Positions 10,106 to 19,675 of a stretch of DNA of 64,000 nt are shown one piece after another. Location of the stretch: assembly GCF_002217755.1 (NCBI RefSeq), contig NZ_BCFL01000016.1:664319-728318 (forward strand), read 5' to 3'. Made by a program: the position numbers and the translations under genes. The stretch comes from Streptomyces hyaluromycini. Its GTDB lineage: Bacteria > Actinomycetota > Actinomycetes > Streptomycetales > Streptomycetaceae. The notes beneath the pieces were generated by a model that had not been told where the DNA came from, did no database searches, and was given only the letters and a program-made list of their open reading frames with translations. Positions within the stretch are counted from its first letter, which is position 1. Every line of letters starts with the position of its first letter.

Positions 10106-11944
10106 CTACGCCGACAGCTCCTCCCGCAGCGCGTCCCGGAGCCGCCCCGCCCGCTCGGTCACCTCCGCCGGCCCCAGCGCCACCGCCCGGTCGGCCCACC
10201 GCTGCCCCACCGCCAGCTCGCCACGACGCGCGTAGACCAGGGCGAGCCGCAACGCCGCCCGCCCGTGCCCCGCGTCCGCGGCCCGCTCCCACCACACGGC
10301 CGCCTCCGGTTCGCTCCCCTCCCGGGCCAGCAGCAGCCCGAGGTTGAACGCGCCGTTGCGCGACCCGGCCTCGGCCGCCGCCCGGTACCAGCGCGCCGCC
10401 TCCACCACATCCCCGCGCGCCGCGGCCAGCATCCCGACCCGCACCTGGGCCCGCCGGTGCCCCTGCGAGGCGGCCCGCTCGTACCACTCCTCGCACTCGG
10501 TCTTCACGTTCAGGGACGACTCCCCGAGTTCATGCTCGGACACCGCCGGCCGGCGCGCGTCGAGGACGGCGGCGAGCCGGTAGGCGGCCTCGGCACTGCC
10601 CCCGCCCGCCGCACACCGCAGATGGCGCTCGGCGGCGGCCTCGTCGCCCTCGCGCAGCCGCGCGATGCCGACCTGCAGCGCCGCCTCCGTGTGCCCGGCG
10701 GCGGCCGCCTGCTCGTAGCAGCGCAGCGCGACCCGCTCCTCGCCCCGTCCGGCGTAGAGAATCCCCAGGTTGAACGCGGCGTCCACGCTCCCCGCCTCCG
10801 CGGCCTTGGAGAACCACGGCTCGGCGCCGCTCGTGTCTCCGACCTGGAGCAGCAGGATGGCGAGCGCGTTCGCGGCCTCGCGGTGCCCCGCGTACGCGGC
10901 CCGCCGGTACCACTGCTCGGCCTGCGCGGTCCGCCCCTGCTCGGCGCAGAGCAGCCCGAGGTTGTACGCCCCGTTGTCGTCGCCGGCGTCCATCGCCGCC
11001 CGGTACCAGCGCTCCGCGGTCTGCGTCTCGCCGCGCTCGGCGTGCAGCGCGCCAAGCGCGTTCGCCGCGTTGCCGTCGCCGTCCTGCGCGGCCCGCAGCC
11101 ACCACACGGCGGCACTCTCGGTGTCCCCGGCGTCGCGCAGCAGGAAGCCGAGCGCGCAGGCGGCCCGGGCCTCGCCGTCCTTGGCGGAGGTCAGGTACCA
11201 GCGCCCGGCCTCCCTGAGCTCGCCGCGCCGCTCCAGGATCGCGCCGAGGTGCAGCGCGGCCCTCCGGTGCCCGCGGGCAGCGGCCTGCCGGTACCACTGC
11301 TCGGCCTCGTCGGCCTCCGGAGCCCCGGCCGGAGTCTCCGTGTCGACATTGTCGGGCCCGGTCTCGCCCTCGCCCACGCCCGCCCTGCGGTCCAGCGCGC
11401 GCGCCAGCCGGTACGCCGCCTCCCGGTGCCCCCGCTCGGCGGCGGCCCGCATCCACTGTCCGGCGTCCGCGTCCCCCCGGTGCTCCAGCAGGTCGGCCAG
11501 CGCGTAGGCGCCGAGCGCGTGGCCCTGCTCGGCGGACTGGCGCAGCCAGTACTCGGCGGCGGGTTCGTCGCCGCGTTCGCGGTGGTGGCGGCCCAGCGCG
11601 TGGGCGGCGGCCGCGGATCCGGCGACGGCGGCGATCCGCCACCAGCCGGCCGCCTCGTCCGGGTAGCCGCGCTGGTGCAGCAGGACACCCAGGTTGTTCG
11701 CGGCGGCCCGGTCACCGGCGGCGGTGGCCGCGCGCAGCTGGGGCTCGGCTCCGTCGAGGTCGCCACGGCGCAGCAGCATGGCGCCGAGCACACTCATCGA
11801 CTCGACGTCACCTGCCTCGGCCTGGAGCCGGCGGCGCGCCTCCTCGGCGGCCTCGGCGGCCTCGTCGCGGGTAGGCTCCTCGCCCGAAGGCTGCACAAAT
11901 CGCCCTGTCTCGAACAGAGTTGCCTTGTCCCCCATAACGTTCAT
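10106..11944 (-). CDS. Sel1/TPR-type repeat protein
   Basis: This 612-residue cytosolic protein is made almost wholly of about 14 tandem repeats of roughly 36 residues, of the form A(A/E)YxLGxLLxxRGDxxxAExWxRxAAxxGH (for example LADLLEHRGDADAGQWMRAA). That is the SLR/TPR superhelix used for protein-protein contacts. A short non-repeat N-terminus (MNVMGDKATLFETGRF) precedes them. AGGTGG seven bases upstream supports the ATG at 11944; the second Met at 11935 is less well placed. There is no signal peptide or enzymatic domain. It lies alone between two initiator tRNA genes, and its partner is unknown. Confidence 0.9.
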   Translation of the reverse strand: MNVMGDKATLFETGRFVQPSGEEPTRDEAAEAAEEARRRLQAEAGDVESMSVLGAMLLRRGDLDGAEPQLRAATAAGDRAAANNLGVLLHQRGYPDEAAGWWRIAAVAGSAAAAHALGRHHRERGDEPAAEYWLRQSAEQGHALGAYALADLLEHRGDADAGQWMRAAAERGHREAAYRLARALDRRAGVGEGETGPDNVDTETPAGAPEADEAEQWYRQAAARGHRRAALHLGAILERRGELREAGRWYLTSAKDGEARAACALGFLLRDAGDTESAAVWWLRAAQDGDGNAANALGALHAERGETQTAERWYRAAMDAGDDNGAYNLGLLCAEQGRTAQAEQWYRRAAYAGHREAANALAILLLQVGDTSGAEPWFSKAAEAGSVDAAFNLGILYAGRGEERVALRCYEQAAAAGHTEAALQVGIARLREGDEAAAERHLRCAAGGGSAEAAYRLAAVLDARRPAVSEHELGESSLNVKTECEEWYERAASQGHRRAQVRVGMLAAARGDVVEAARWYRAAAEAGSRNGAFNLGLLLAREGSEPEAAVWWERAADAGHGRAALRLALVYARRGELAVGQRWADRAVALGPAEVTERAGRLRDALREELSA

Positions 11945-12155
11945 CGTCGCACCACCTGCAACCTGGGTACACCACGTATACCGCAGACCGTGAGGTCACT
12001 TCAGCGTTTTGTCGACATGCCCACAGAACGACAAGTCAAACACAACTCCGCCAACTCCCCACAGCGGCGCGGCGACCCCGCCCACCGGTACATGCGTTCG
12101 CCGCCCGTCCGGACACCGGGAGCCGTCCGGCCGGGCAGACCTGCCCCCGGACACA

Positions 12156-12189
12156 CGAAGGCCCGGATCCAAAAGGATCCGGGCCTTCG
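12156..12189 (-). terminator. Hairpin terminator of the second initiator tRNA
   Basis: A perfect 15-bp stem (12156-12170 with 12175-12189) with loop AAAA begins eight bases beyond the tRNA 3' end in the leftward direction. There is no clear T-run. Confidence 0.75.
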
Positions 12190-12196
12190 ATTCCAG

Positions 12197-12270
12197 TAGC
12201 GGGGACAGGATTTGAACCTGCGACCTCTGGGTTATGAGCCCAGCGAGCTACCGAGCTGCTCCACCCCGCG
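12197..12270 (-). tRNA. Initiator tRNA-fMet (CAT), copy 2
   Basis: The sequence is identical over all 74 bases to the copy at 9947-10020, with the same C1:U72 mismatch, three G:C anticodon-stem pairs and no encoded CCA. The flanks differ beyond a few bases, so the copies are separate transcription units with unrelated terminator hairpins. Confidence 0.95.
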
Positions 12271-12304
12271 CCGTTGTGACTCAACCGTACCACGGCGCGG
12301 AGCC

Positions 12305-12374
12305 GGTTCGATCATCCGCTCTGGATCACCTGCTCTGGATCACCTGGCCTTGATCACCTGGTCTTGATCATCCG
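12305..12374. repeat. Four to five tandem 14-base repeats at the 3' end of the UPF0182 gene
   Basis: Units of the type CTCTGGATCACCTG run back to back: 12319-12332, 12333-12346, 12347-12360 and 12361-12374, plus a degenerate unit at 12305-12318. Each contains GATCA. The last unit overlaps the UPF0182 stop codon. They fill the space before the second tRNA gene. Confidence 0.8.
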
Positions 12375-15328
12375 CTGGGACTGCTGCTCGCGGTGGCACT
12401 CGGACTGGCGCTGGCGCCGGCACTGGCACTGGGGCTGGGACTGCTGCTCGGCGTCGTGCCCCCACCGGTCTTGCCGGCCTTGGACTGTGCCTCCTCGGCC
12501 CGCTTGAGCGCGTCCTGCAGCTCGTCCTGAGCCTTGCCGTACGCCGTCCAGTCGCCCTTCTTCAGGGCCTCCTGGCCCGCTTCGAAGGCTTTCTGGGCAT
12601 CGTTCAGCGCCTCTTGGACCGTGGGGTTGCCGGACGTCGGTGGTGTGGTCGTCCCGGTGTCCGAAGATCCCGTGTCCGAACTGTTCGTCCCGAACACCTT
12701 GTTGAGCGCCTCGTCGAGGGTGTTCTCGAAGGCGGTCCTGCCCTCGTAGGTCACCAGAACCTTGCGCAGCAGCGGGTACTTGACCCCGGCACCGCGTACG
12801 TAGACGGGCTCCGCGTACAGCAGGCCGTCGTCCAGCGGCACGGTCAGCAGATTGCCGTACTCCACCTCGGAGTCGCCGCCCTTGAGGAGTTTGATGGCGG
12901 CGGCGATGTCCTGTTCGGAGTTGAACTTGCTCTGGACCTGTTTGGGCCCGTCGACGGTCGTGCTGGTCGGCAGTTTCAGGATTCTGATCTTGCCGTAGTC
13001 CTTGGAACCGGCCTCGGAGTCGACCGACATGAACGCACTGAGGTTGTCCCGGCCGTTGGGCGTGAACGTCGTCGACAGCGAGAACGCCTGCGCGCTCTGG
13101 TCGGGCATCTTCATGCTCAGGTAGTACGGCGGCACCGCGTCGCCCGAGTTGTTGGTCGGGTCGTCGGGCACCTGCCACACCTCGCTGCCGGTCAGGAACG
13201 TCTGGGCGTCCGTCACGTGGTAGCGGGTGAGCAGCTCGCGCTGGACCTTGAACAGGTCCTGCGGGTACCGGAGATGGTCCATCAGGTCCTGCGAGATGGC
13301 GCTCTTCGGCTGCACGGTGCCCGGGAAGGCCTTCATCCAGGTCTTCAGCACCGGGTCCTCGGTGTCCCACTGGTAGAGCTTGACCTCGCCGGTGTACGCG
13401 TCGACGGTCGCCTTCACCGAGTTGCGGATGTAGTTGACCTGGTTCTGCTGGGCGACCACCGCGCGCGAGTTGTTGGTCGCGGTCAGCGAGTCGGCCGTCG
13501 TGTCACCGAGGGTCGTACGCGAGGCGTAGGGGTAGCCGTTCGACGTCGTGTACGCGTCGACGATCCACTGGATACGGCCCTTCACCACGGCCGGGTAGGC
13601 GTCGCCGTCGATGGTCAGCCAGGGGGCGACCGCCTCCACGCGCTCCTTGGGCGTGCGGTTGTACAGGATCCGCGAACCCTTGCCGATCGCGCCGGAGTAC
13701 AGGATCTGCGGCTCGTTGAACGCCACCGCGTACGCGGCCCGGTTGATCGGGCTGGAGAGGCTGACCCCGCTCTTGCCCGCGTAACTGGTGGTCTTCTCGC
13801 CGTTGTCGTCGGAGTAGTCGATCTCCTTCTGGGGACCGCCGACGATCGAGTACGTGGTCGTCTTCTCGCCGTAGTAGACCCGCTGCTGGTACGTGCCCAG
13901 GGAGCCCGTGGACGGCAGGTCGGACTCGGTGAAGACCGGCTGGCCCTGGTCGTCGGCCTCGGTGCCCTTGGCGGCGACCACGCCGTAGCCGTGCGTGTAG
14001 CGGAAGTGGTCGTTGATCCAGTTGTTCTTCGGGATGCCGGCCAGGTTCAGCTCGCGCAGCCCGATGACGGTGTCCTGGACCTTGCCGTCCTTGGTGTAGC
14101 GGTCCACGTCCAGGTTGGTCGGGAACGCGTAGTAGTTCCGCATCTGCTGGAGCTGCTGGAACGTGGGCGACACGATGTTCGGGTCCATGATCCGGATGCT
14201 CGCCGTGGTGTCGACGTCGCCCCGGAGCCTGGCCTTGTCCGTGGTGCTGCTCTTGCCCGTGTACTCGGTGACCTGGGTGTCGTCGATTCCGTACGCCTCG
14301 CGGGTCGCCTTGAGGTTCTTCTGGACGTACGGGGCTTCCTTGGCCTGCTCGTTGGGCTGGACCTGGAACTTCTGGACGATCGCCGGATAGAGGCCGCCGA
14401 TGAGGATCGCGGACAGGACCATCAGGCCGAAGCCGATGACGGGCAGCTGCCAGGTGCGCCGCCACAGGGTGGCGAAGAACAGCAGCGCGCAGATGACGGC
14501 GATGCAGAACAGGATCGTCTTGGCCGGCAGATACGCGTTCGCGTCGACGTACCGCAGTCCGGTCCAGTTGTCGGTGGCCTTGAAGTCGCTGGACTTGACG
14601 GCGAGTCCGTAGCGGTCGAGCCAGTAGGCGACCGCCTTGAGGGCGACGAAGATGCCGAGCAGCACCGACAGGTGGCCGGTCGCGGCACCGGTGGCGCGCG
14701 CGCCGGGGCTGGTGACGCGCAGCCCGCCGTACAGGTAGTGGGTGAGCGCGGCGGCGATCAGGGAGAGGATCGCGGTGGCGAAGCCGAACCCCAGCAGGAA
14801 GCGGTACCAGGGCAGGTCGAAGGCGTAGAAGGAGACGTCGAGGTGGAACTGCGGGTCCTTCTGGTGGAAGGGCACGCCGTTGACCCACATCAGCCAGGTG
14901 CGCCACTGGCCGGCCGCGGAGGCGCCGGCGATCAGCCCGACCAGCGCGGTGACCGCGAGCAGCAGCCACTTCTTGTACGGCGCGATGCCCATCCGGTAGC
15001 GGTCGAGACTCTGCTGCTCCATGGACATGGCGCTCAGCGGGGGCCGCAGCCGGTGCGCCAGCCAGATGTTGAAGCCCACGGCGGCCGCCATCAGCAGGCC
15101 GAAGACGGAGAACAGCCCGATCTTGGTCCACAGGGTGGTGGTGAACACCGAGGAGTAGTGCACCGACCGGTACCAGAGCCAGTCCGTCCAGAAGCCCGCG
15201 AACATGGTGAACGCCATGCCGAGCACGGCAAGGACGCCCAGTGTCAGCAGCAGGGTCCGGACCCGCCGGGACGGACGTCCGGTCGCTCTGATCCGTGGCC
15301 CCGTCGGGCCTCCGCCGCGGTCCGGCAT
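12368..15328 (-). CDS. UPF0182 family large membrane protein
   Basis: This protein of about 986 residues has seven hydrophobic segments in its first ~330 residues ([20 protein letters not shown], then [17 protein letters not shown], and later ones) and a large extracytoplasmic domain. It ends in a Glu/Lys-rich stretch and a Ser/Pro/Ala low-complexity tail. It belongs to UPF0182 (DUF6-like COG1615), conserved across actinobacteria without a proven function; the M. tuberculosis member is Rv3193c. The frame opens to 15445. I chose the ATG at 15328 because the upstream part holds a perfect hairpin and direct repeats that look like leader DNA. Neither start has a good ribosome-binding site. Confidence 0.9.
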   Translation of the reverse strand: MPDRGGGPTGPRIRATGRPSRRVRTLLLTLGVLAVLGMAFTMFAGFWTDWLWYRSVHYSSVFTTTLWTKIGLFSVFGLLMAAAVGFNIWLAHRLRPPLSAMSMEQQSLDRYRMGIAPYKKWLLLAVTALVGLIAGASAAGQWRTWLMWVNGVPFHQKDPQFHLDVSFYAFDLPWYRFLLGFGFATAILSLIAAALTHYLYGGLRVTSPGARATGAATGHLSVLLGIFVALKAVAYWLDRYGLAVKSSDFKATDNWTGLRYVDANAYLPAKTILFCIAVICALLFFATLWRRTWQLPVIGFGLMVLSAILIGGLYPAIVQKFQVQPNEQAKEAPYVQKNLKATREAYGIDDTQVTEYTGKSSTTDKARLRGDVDTTASIRIMDPNIVSPTFQQLQQMRNYYAFPTNLDVDRYTKDGKVQDTVIGLRELNLAGIPKNNWINDHFRYTHGYGVVAAKGTEADDQGQPVFTESDLPSTGSLGTYQQRVYYGEKTTTYSIVGGPQKEIDYSDDNGEKTTSYAGKSGVSLSSPINRAAYAVAFNEPQILYSGAIGKGSRILYNRTPKERVEAVAPWLTIDGDAYPAVVKGRIQWIVDAYTTSNGYPYASRTTLGDTTADSLTATNNSRAVVAQQNQVNYIRNSVKATVDAYTGEVKLYQWDTEDPVLKTWMKAFPGTVQPKSAISQDLMDHLRYPQDLFKVQRELLTRYHVTDAQTFLTGSEVWQVPDDPTNNSGDAVPPYYLSMKMPDQSAQAFSLSTTFTPNGRDNLSAFMSVDSEAGSKDYGKIRILKLPTSTTVDGPKQVQSKFNSEQDIAAAIKLLKGGDSEVEYGNLLTVPLDDGLLYAEPVYVRGAGVKYPLLRKVLVTYEGRTAFENTLDEALNKVFGTNSSDTGSSDTGTTTPPTSGNPTVQEALNDAQKAFEAGQEALKKGDWTAYGKAQDELQDALKRAEEAQSKAGKTGGGTTPSSSPSPSASAGASASPSATASSSPSG

Positions 15329-15360
15329 CTGGAAAGCCAAGGTGCGCACCTCGAAGTCGC

Positions 15361-15415
15361 TGTTGATCCGCTGTTGATCCGCTTTTGTTCCGTCAGGCCC
15401 CCGTGATCGGGGGCC
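15361..15415. other. Leader hairpin and direct repeat upstream of the UPF0182 gene
   Basis: TGTTGATCCGC is repeated at 15361-15371 and 15372-15382. GGCCCCCG (15396-15403) pairs with CGGGGGCC (15408-15415) around TGAT. This structure lies between the divergent UPF0182 and PPA1309 genes and argues against coding in the upstream extension of the UPF0182 frame. Confidence 0.5.
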
Positions 15416-15513
15416 GTCCGTGGCCCCCCGTGATCGCGAGGCCACACCTATGCAACTTACTCACGGCTTACTCGGTTCCCGATTCCGGCCATGAACGAGG
15501 CAGGATTGTGACC

Positions 15514-16056
15514 ATGTCCAACACTCCCATGGCAGCGAACCCGCTCACCCGGGCCGTCCTCGAGATCGACGAGTACGCCTCCGGCCTCGGCTGGGACCAG
15601 CCCGCTCGCCTCTTCGCCCTCGTCGACACCGCACGGCTGCGCACCCAGGAACCGGCTCTCGCCGCCCAGCTCGGTCTGGAGGACGAGCCCGCGACCACCG
15701 GTCTCACCCCGATCGAGCAGGACGAAGTGCCAACGGACAAGGGGCTGGACGAGTTCCTCGGCACCATCGCCTGGCCGGACGCGGTGGTCGGCTGCGCGCT
15801 CACGGTGGAGCGGCTGATGCTGCCGCCGTCCGCCGAGTCCCAGGTCCCCGAGGGGATGAGCGAGGCCAGGCTGGCCAAGTGGGTGGCGAGCCACCCCGAC
15901 CGCCAGGAGGTCCGGATGACGGTTGCCGTGCTGCGCGACGGCAGCCGCGACTCGGCGGTACGCCTGCGCGAGAAGGACTCGCCGACGGAGGTCCTCACCG
16001 GCCCCGAGCTGGTCCCGGGCCTGGCGGACGCGCTGAAGGCGACCTTCGAGGACTGA
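15514..16056 (+). CDS. PPA1309 family protein of unknown function
   Basis: This 180-residue soluble protein begins MSNTPMAANPLTRAVLEIDEY and carries the family blocks WDQPARLFALVDTARL, DEFLGTIAWPDAVVGCAL and LPDG-type C-terminal sequence. The PPA1309 family is restricted to actinobacteria and has no assigned activity. AGGA eight bases upstream supports the ATG at 15514. The gene is divergent from UPF0182 and convergent with the Lon-like protease, and in many actinobacteria it stays with both. I see no catalytic motif. Confidence 0.87.
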   Translation: MSNTPMAANPLTRAVLEIDEYASGLGWDQPARLFALVDTARLRTQEPALAAQLGLEDEPATTGLTPIEQDEVPTDKGLDEFLGTIAWPDAVVGCALTVERLMLPPSAESQVPEGMSEARLAKWVASHPDRQEVRMTVAVLRDGSRDSAVRLREKDSPTEVLTGPELVPGLADALKATFED

Positions 16057-16083
16057 GACCGTCGCCGGACCGCACCCGGGGCA

Positions 16084-16118
16084 CCGGGGGCGCCCCTCGT
16101 CAGGAAGGGCGCCCCCGG
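16084..16118. terminator. Bidirectional terminator between the PPA1309 gene and the Lon-like protease gene
   Basis: CCGGGGGCGCCC (16084-16095) pairs with GGGCGCCCCCGG (16107-16118) around an 11-base loop, between convergent genes. Confidence 0.75.
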
Positions 16119-16134
16119 CCGCGTATCCGCCGGC

Positions 16135-17232
16135 TCAGCCCTTGGTGGTGCACTTCGGCAGGGCGCCGGTGTCTCCGCTGCGGATGTCCTTGAGGGCGCC
16201 GAGGGCGTCGTCGATGGTCTTGACCTTGACCAGGGTGAGCCCGCCGGGGGTGTCCTTGGCGGCCTCGGCGCAGTTGTCTGCCGGGGTCAGGAAGTACTGG
16301 GCGCCCTTGCTGCGCGCGCCGATGGTCTTCAACGAGATGCCGCCGATCGGACCGACCTTGCCGTCGTCGTCGATCGTGCCGGTACCGGCGACGAACTTGC
16401 CGCCGGTGAGGCTGCCCGGGGTGAGCTTGTCGTAGATCCCGAGCGAGAACATCAGCCCCGCGCTCGGCCCGCCGACATCGGCGAGCTTGATGTCGATGGA
16501 GAACGGGAACGTGTGATCGGTCCCGGCGGAGATCCCGACGATGGCGCGCTTCTGGCCGCTGTCGTCGGAGGTGGCGGTGGTGATGGTGACGTTCTGCGTC
16601 TTGGTCGCCGTCTTGTTCGCCTTCACGGCGGCGGCCTGCTCCTTGGCCGGGACGACGGTGAAGACGACCTTCTCGCCGGGCTTGTGCTTGGTCACCAGGG
16701 TGGCGACGTCGGCCGGCTGCTTGACCGCCGTGCCGTCGACGGCCTTGATCACGTCACCGGCGTGCAGCCTGCCCTCGGAAGGCGAGCCCTTGAGGACCGT
16801 CGACACGATCACCCAGGACTTCACCGGGACATCCAGCTCCTTCAGGGCGGCGACCTTCGCGCTCTCCTGGGACTCGCTGAACTCCTCGGCGTTCTCCTGC
16901 GTCGACTGCTGCTCCGTCTTGCCGTCCGGGTACAGCGTGTCGTGCGGCACGACCTTGTTGTCGTGCGAGAGCCATCCGTAGACCGCCTCGACAAGATTCA
17001 TCTTGTAGTCGGCGCTGGTGACCCTCACCGTGGTCATGTTCAGATGCCCGGAGGTCGTGTAGGTCTTGTGACCGGAGATCTGCAGCACCGGCTCGCCGTC
17101 GTGGTCCCCGAGCGTGTTCACGGTCGGGCCGGGAGACATCTCCGAGTACGGCACGTTGATGAGCACTCCGGCGCACAGGAGCGCGATCAGCATCAGAGTG
17201 GAGGCGAGCATCGTCGCGGTGCGGCGTGGCAT
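16135..17232 (-). CDS. PDZ domain-containing Lon-like (S16) protease, YlbL type
   Basis: This 365-residue membrane-anchored protease has an N-terminal TM (TLMLIALLCAGVLINVPY, about residues 11-28), a PDZ domain around LKGSPSEGRLHAGDVIKAVDG, and a C-terminal S16 domain. The catalytic Ser lies in DVGGPSAGLMFSLGIYD and the Lys in GKVGPIGGISLKTIGA, forming the Ser-Lys dyad. It lacks an AAA module, so it is not an ATP-dependent Lon. The M. tuberculosis relative is Rv3194c. The ATG at 17232 has no Shine-Dalgarno sequence and a TACTGT element lies only 6 bases upstream, so a leaderless mRNA is possible. Confidence 0.92.
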   Translation of the reverse strand: MPRRTATMLASTLMLIALLCAGVLINVPYSEMSPGPTVNTLGDHDGEPVLQISGHKTYTTSGHLNMTTVRVTSADYKMNLVEAVYGWLSHDNKVVPHDTLYPDGKTEQQSTQENAEEFSESQESAKVAALKELDVPVKSWVIVSTVLKGSPSEGRLHAGDVIKAVDGTAVKQPADVATLVTKHKPGEKVVFTVVPAKEQAAAVKANKTATKTQNVTITTATSDDSGQKRAIVGISAGTDHTFPFSIDIKLADVGGPSAGLMFSLGIYDKLTPGSLTGGKFVAGTGTIDDDGKVGPIGGISLKTIGARSKGAQYFLTPADNCAEAAKDTPGGLTLVKVKTIDDALGALKDIRSGDTGALPKCTTKG

Positions 17233-17292
17233 GCAAAGACAGTACGGGACGGGTCTGTCAGCGCACCGTCAGGGCCACCCGTCACACGCGCC

Positions 17293-17457
17293 TCAGCCGC
17301 CGGAGCGGGACTTCTCCATGGCCTCGCGGAAGCGCGCGTACCCGTCGAGCTCCGGCCCGTCGCTGCGCGCCCTCCTCGTCCGGTTGGCCCAGCTGCCCCA
17401 CAGACCGGCACCGACCGCCGCCACAAGCGGAATCAGCAACCAGACGAGCGCCGCCAT
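17293..17457 (-). CDS. Small single-pass membrane protein, unknown function
   Basis: This 54-residue protein is one hydrophobic helix (MAALVWLLIPLVAAVGAGLW) followed by a basic then acidic cytoplasmic tail ending FREAMEKSRSGG. GGAGGT four to five bases upstream fixes the ATG at 17457; the longer frame to 17523 has no ribosome-binding site. It lies 60 bases upstream of the Lon-like protease gene on the same strand and may share its transcript. Its position suggests an accessory to the protease, but no function is known. Confidence 0.75.
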   Translation of the reverse strand: MAALVWLLIPLVAAVGAGLWGSWANRTRRARSDGPELDGYARFREAMEKSRSGG

Positions 17458-17573
17458 GCCGACCTCCAACCTCATGAGCGTCCGCGACTGACTGATCAGC
17501 AGATTAATCACCCGCACTGACAACGCTCACGCGAGGGGTACGGTTACGCAAGCGGAGGCCGGACAGGGGCCCT

Positions 17574-18035
<462 letters not shown>

Positions 18036-18370
18036 ACCCCCATCGTGCCGCAAGCCCAGGACCACACGGAATACCGCTATCACCAGGCACACACGCGTAC
18101 GGCTTTGGAGACTCGTACAGTGTGGTGTCTTCCAGCCCGTCCGACGATCGAGAACGACAGCCGGCCCGCACCCCCACTCTCCAGCCCGTCCGACGTTCGA
18201 GGACGACAGCCGGCCCGCACCCCCACTCTCCAGCCCGTCCGGCGTTTGAGGACGAGGCCGTTCAGGCCGAAGCGGGGGTCTGGGGGCGCCGCCCCCAGGG
18301 ACGGGGGGGCGAAGGGGGCCCGCCCCCTGGATGACGGGACGGGTAGGGGCGGCGGGGGCGAAACTCCCCC
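18036..18370. other. Repeat-filled intergenic region with no gene
   Basis: This 335-base stretch between moaE and the epimerase gene holds three tandem 49-base units (listed separately), a CTGGGGGC/GCCCCCAG hairpin at 18280-18298, and further G/C-rich inverted sequence to about 18335 that probably ends the epimerase transcript. I see no open frame with coding character. Confidence 0.7.
18132..18256. repeat. Tandem 49-base intergenic repeat, 2.5 copies
   Basis: Units start at 18132, 18181 and 18230, each beginning CCAGCCCGTCCGRCG. Copies 1 and 2 differ at only a few bases. The third stops after 27 bases and runs into GAGGCCGTTCAGGCCGAAGC and a hairpin. This CCAGCCCGTCCGGCGTTTGA module is a familiar dispersed intergenic element of Streptomyces genomes. 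Confidence 0.85.
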
Positions 18371-19483
18371 TCAGATCCGCCGCCGCGCCTTCCGAGCCCG
18401 CCGCACCACGGCCGCCGCCCCCAGCAACGCGACCGTCGCTCCCGCCGCACCGGCAGCCGTCGCATCCTTGCGCCCCAGCCGCCGCCCCACCACCGTGTGC
18501 CGCCCGGCCACCTCCTCCAGCAACTCGGCCAGCACCTCCTCGTTCGTCCACCCCGGCCGCCACCCGGCGTCATGCAGCCGGCTCCCGCTCACCACCCACG
18601 GATACATCGTGTACGCGAGATCCCCGGCCGGCGACGGCGTCAGCCCGATCCGGTGCAGCCGAGCCGCGGCGCCCAGCGCCACCGCCGACGGCAGCTCCAT
18701 CCGCCGGATCCCGCTGAGCTCCTCGACCTCCTCCTGCTCCAGCCACCCGTCGCAGCCGACGGCGAGTTCCCCGTCGACCTTCTCCAGGACGGCGTACTCC
18801 AGCGCGCTGCACAGATCCTCGACGTGACAGAACTGCCACGCGGGCCGCGACCCCGCGACGACAAGCAGCCGAGGCGACTCGAAGTACCTGGTCAGCGCGG
18901 TGTCGGTGCCCCCGACCAGCACCCCGGGGCGCACGACGGTGACATTGAGCCCGGGGTGCGCGCGGGGCGCCCGGCGTGCGAGCCGCTCGATCTCCAGCAG
19001 GTCGCCGACCCCGGTGGCCTCCGCGGTGGCACGCAACTCCGCATCCTCCGACAACGGCAGCTCGTTGTCCGGAAGCGCGCCGTAGACCATCGCGGAGGTG
19101 CACAGCACCACGCGGTGCACCCCGGCGGCGGCCGCCGCCGTCAGCACGGTCTGCGTCCCCCGCACGTTGTAGGCCGTACGAGCGGCCGAATCGGTCTCCA
19201 GATCAAGGTCGAGCGCGAGATGCACCACCACATCGGCCCCACGGAGCTTGTCCGCGATGGCCGGATCCCGCACGTCCAGGATGTGCCACTGGGCGTCGGC
19301 GCACTCCCCGCGCCGCTCGTCGATGGCGATGACCTGTCTGATCTCCTGGGACGCGGCCAGCCGCTCGGTGAGCAGCGCGCCGACCCCGGTCGCGGCGCCG
19401 GTCACGGCGACGACGGGCCCGCGCACCGCGGGAGGGGTTGAGTGGTTTCGCGCTGCGCGAACCTGCGGATCTGGGGAACTCAC
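18371..19483 (-). CDS. NAD-dependent epimerase/dehydratase (extended SDR)
   Basis: This 370-residue protein has a Rossmann N-terminus VVAVTGAATGVGALLTERLA (TGxxxGxG, about residues 19-30), the SDR segment VVHLALDLDLETDSA, and TSAMVYGALPDN, where SxxVYG marks the catalytic Tyr. The usual YxxxK Lys is not obvious, so catalysis is uncertain. A C-terminal alanine-rich helix and a basic tail (VRRARKARRRI) suggest membrane association. The GTG at 19483 is preceded by GGAG at seven bases, which rules out the longer frame to 19579. Substrate unknown. Confidence 0.85.
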   Translation of the reverse strand: MSSPDPQVRAARNHSTPPAVRGPVVAVTGAATGVGALLTERLAASQEIRQVIAIDERRGECADAQWHILDVRDPAIADKLRGADVVVHLALDLDLETDSAARTAYNVRGTQTVLTAAAAAGVHRVVLCTSAMVYGALPDNELPLSEDAELRATAEATGVGDLLEIERLARRAPRAHPGLNVTVVRPGVLVGGTDTALTRYFESPRLLVVAGSRPAWQFCHVEDLCSALEYAVLEKVDGELAVGCDGWLEQEEVEELSGIRRMELPSAVALGAAARLHRIGLTPSPAGDLAYTMYPWVVSGSRLHDAGWRPGWTNEEVLAELLEEVAGRHTVVGRRLGRKDATAAGAAGATVALLGAAAVVRRARKARRRI

Positions 19484-19675
19484 CGGGCGTCTCCAGCGGT
19501 TGTCTTCAGTACGAGCGCGTGTGACGCGTACGTACCAGGTGGCATCCATCCTGCCGCAGGCCGACTGTCGGCGAAGCACCGAGGCCCGATCGGGTCGGGG
19601 TGTCTACGCTGGGTGGTGTTGTCGGGCAGCCGCGCCGCCGGAGAGAACCGGTGGCCTTACCAGCCGAGGATTCCC

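Noticed and set aside
18132..18256. Possible CRISPR array
   Set aside because: The units are contiguous with no spacers, only about 2.5 copies exist, and no cas gene is in the window.
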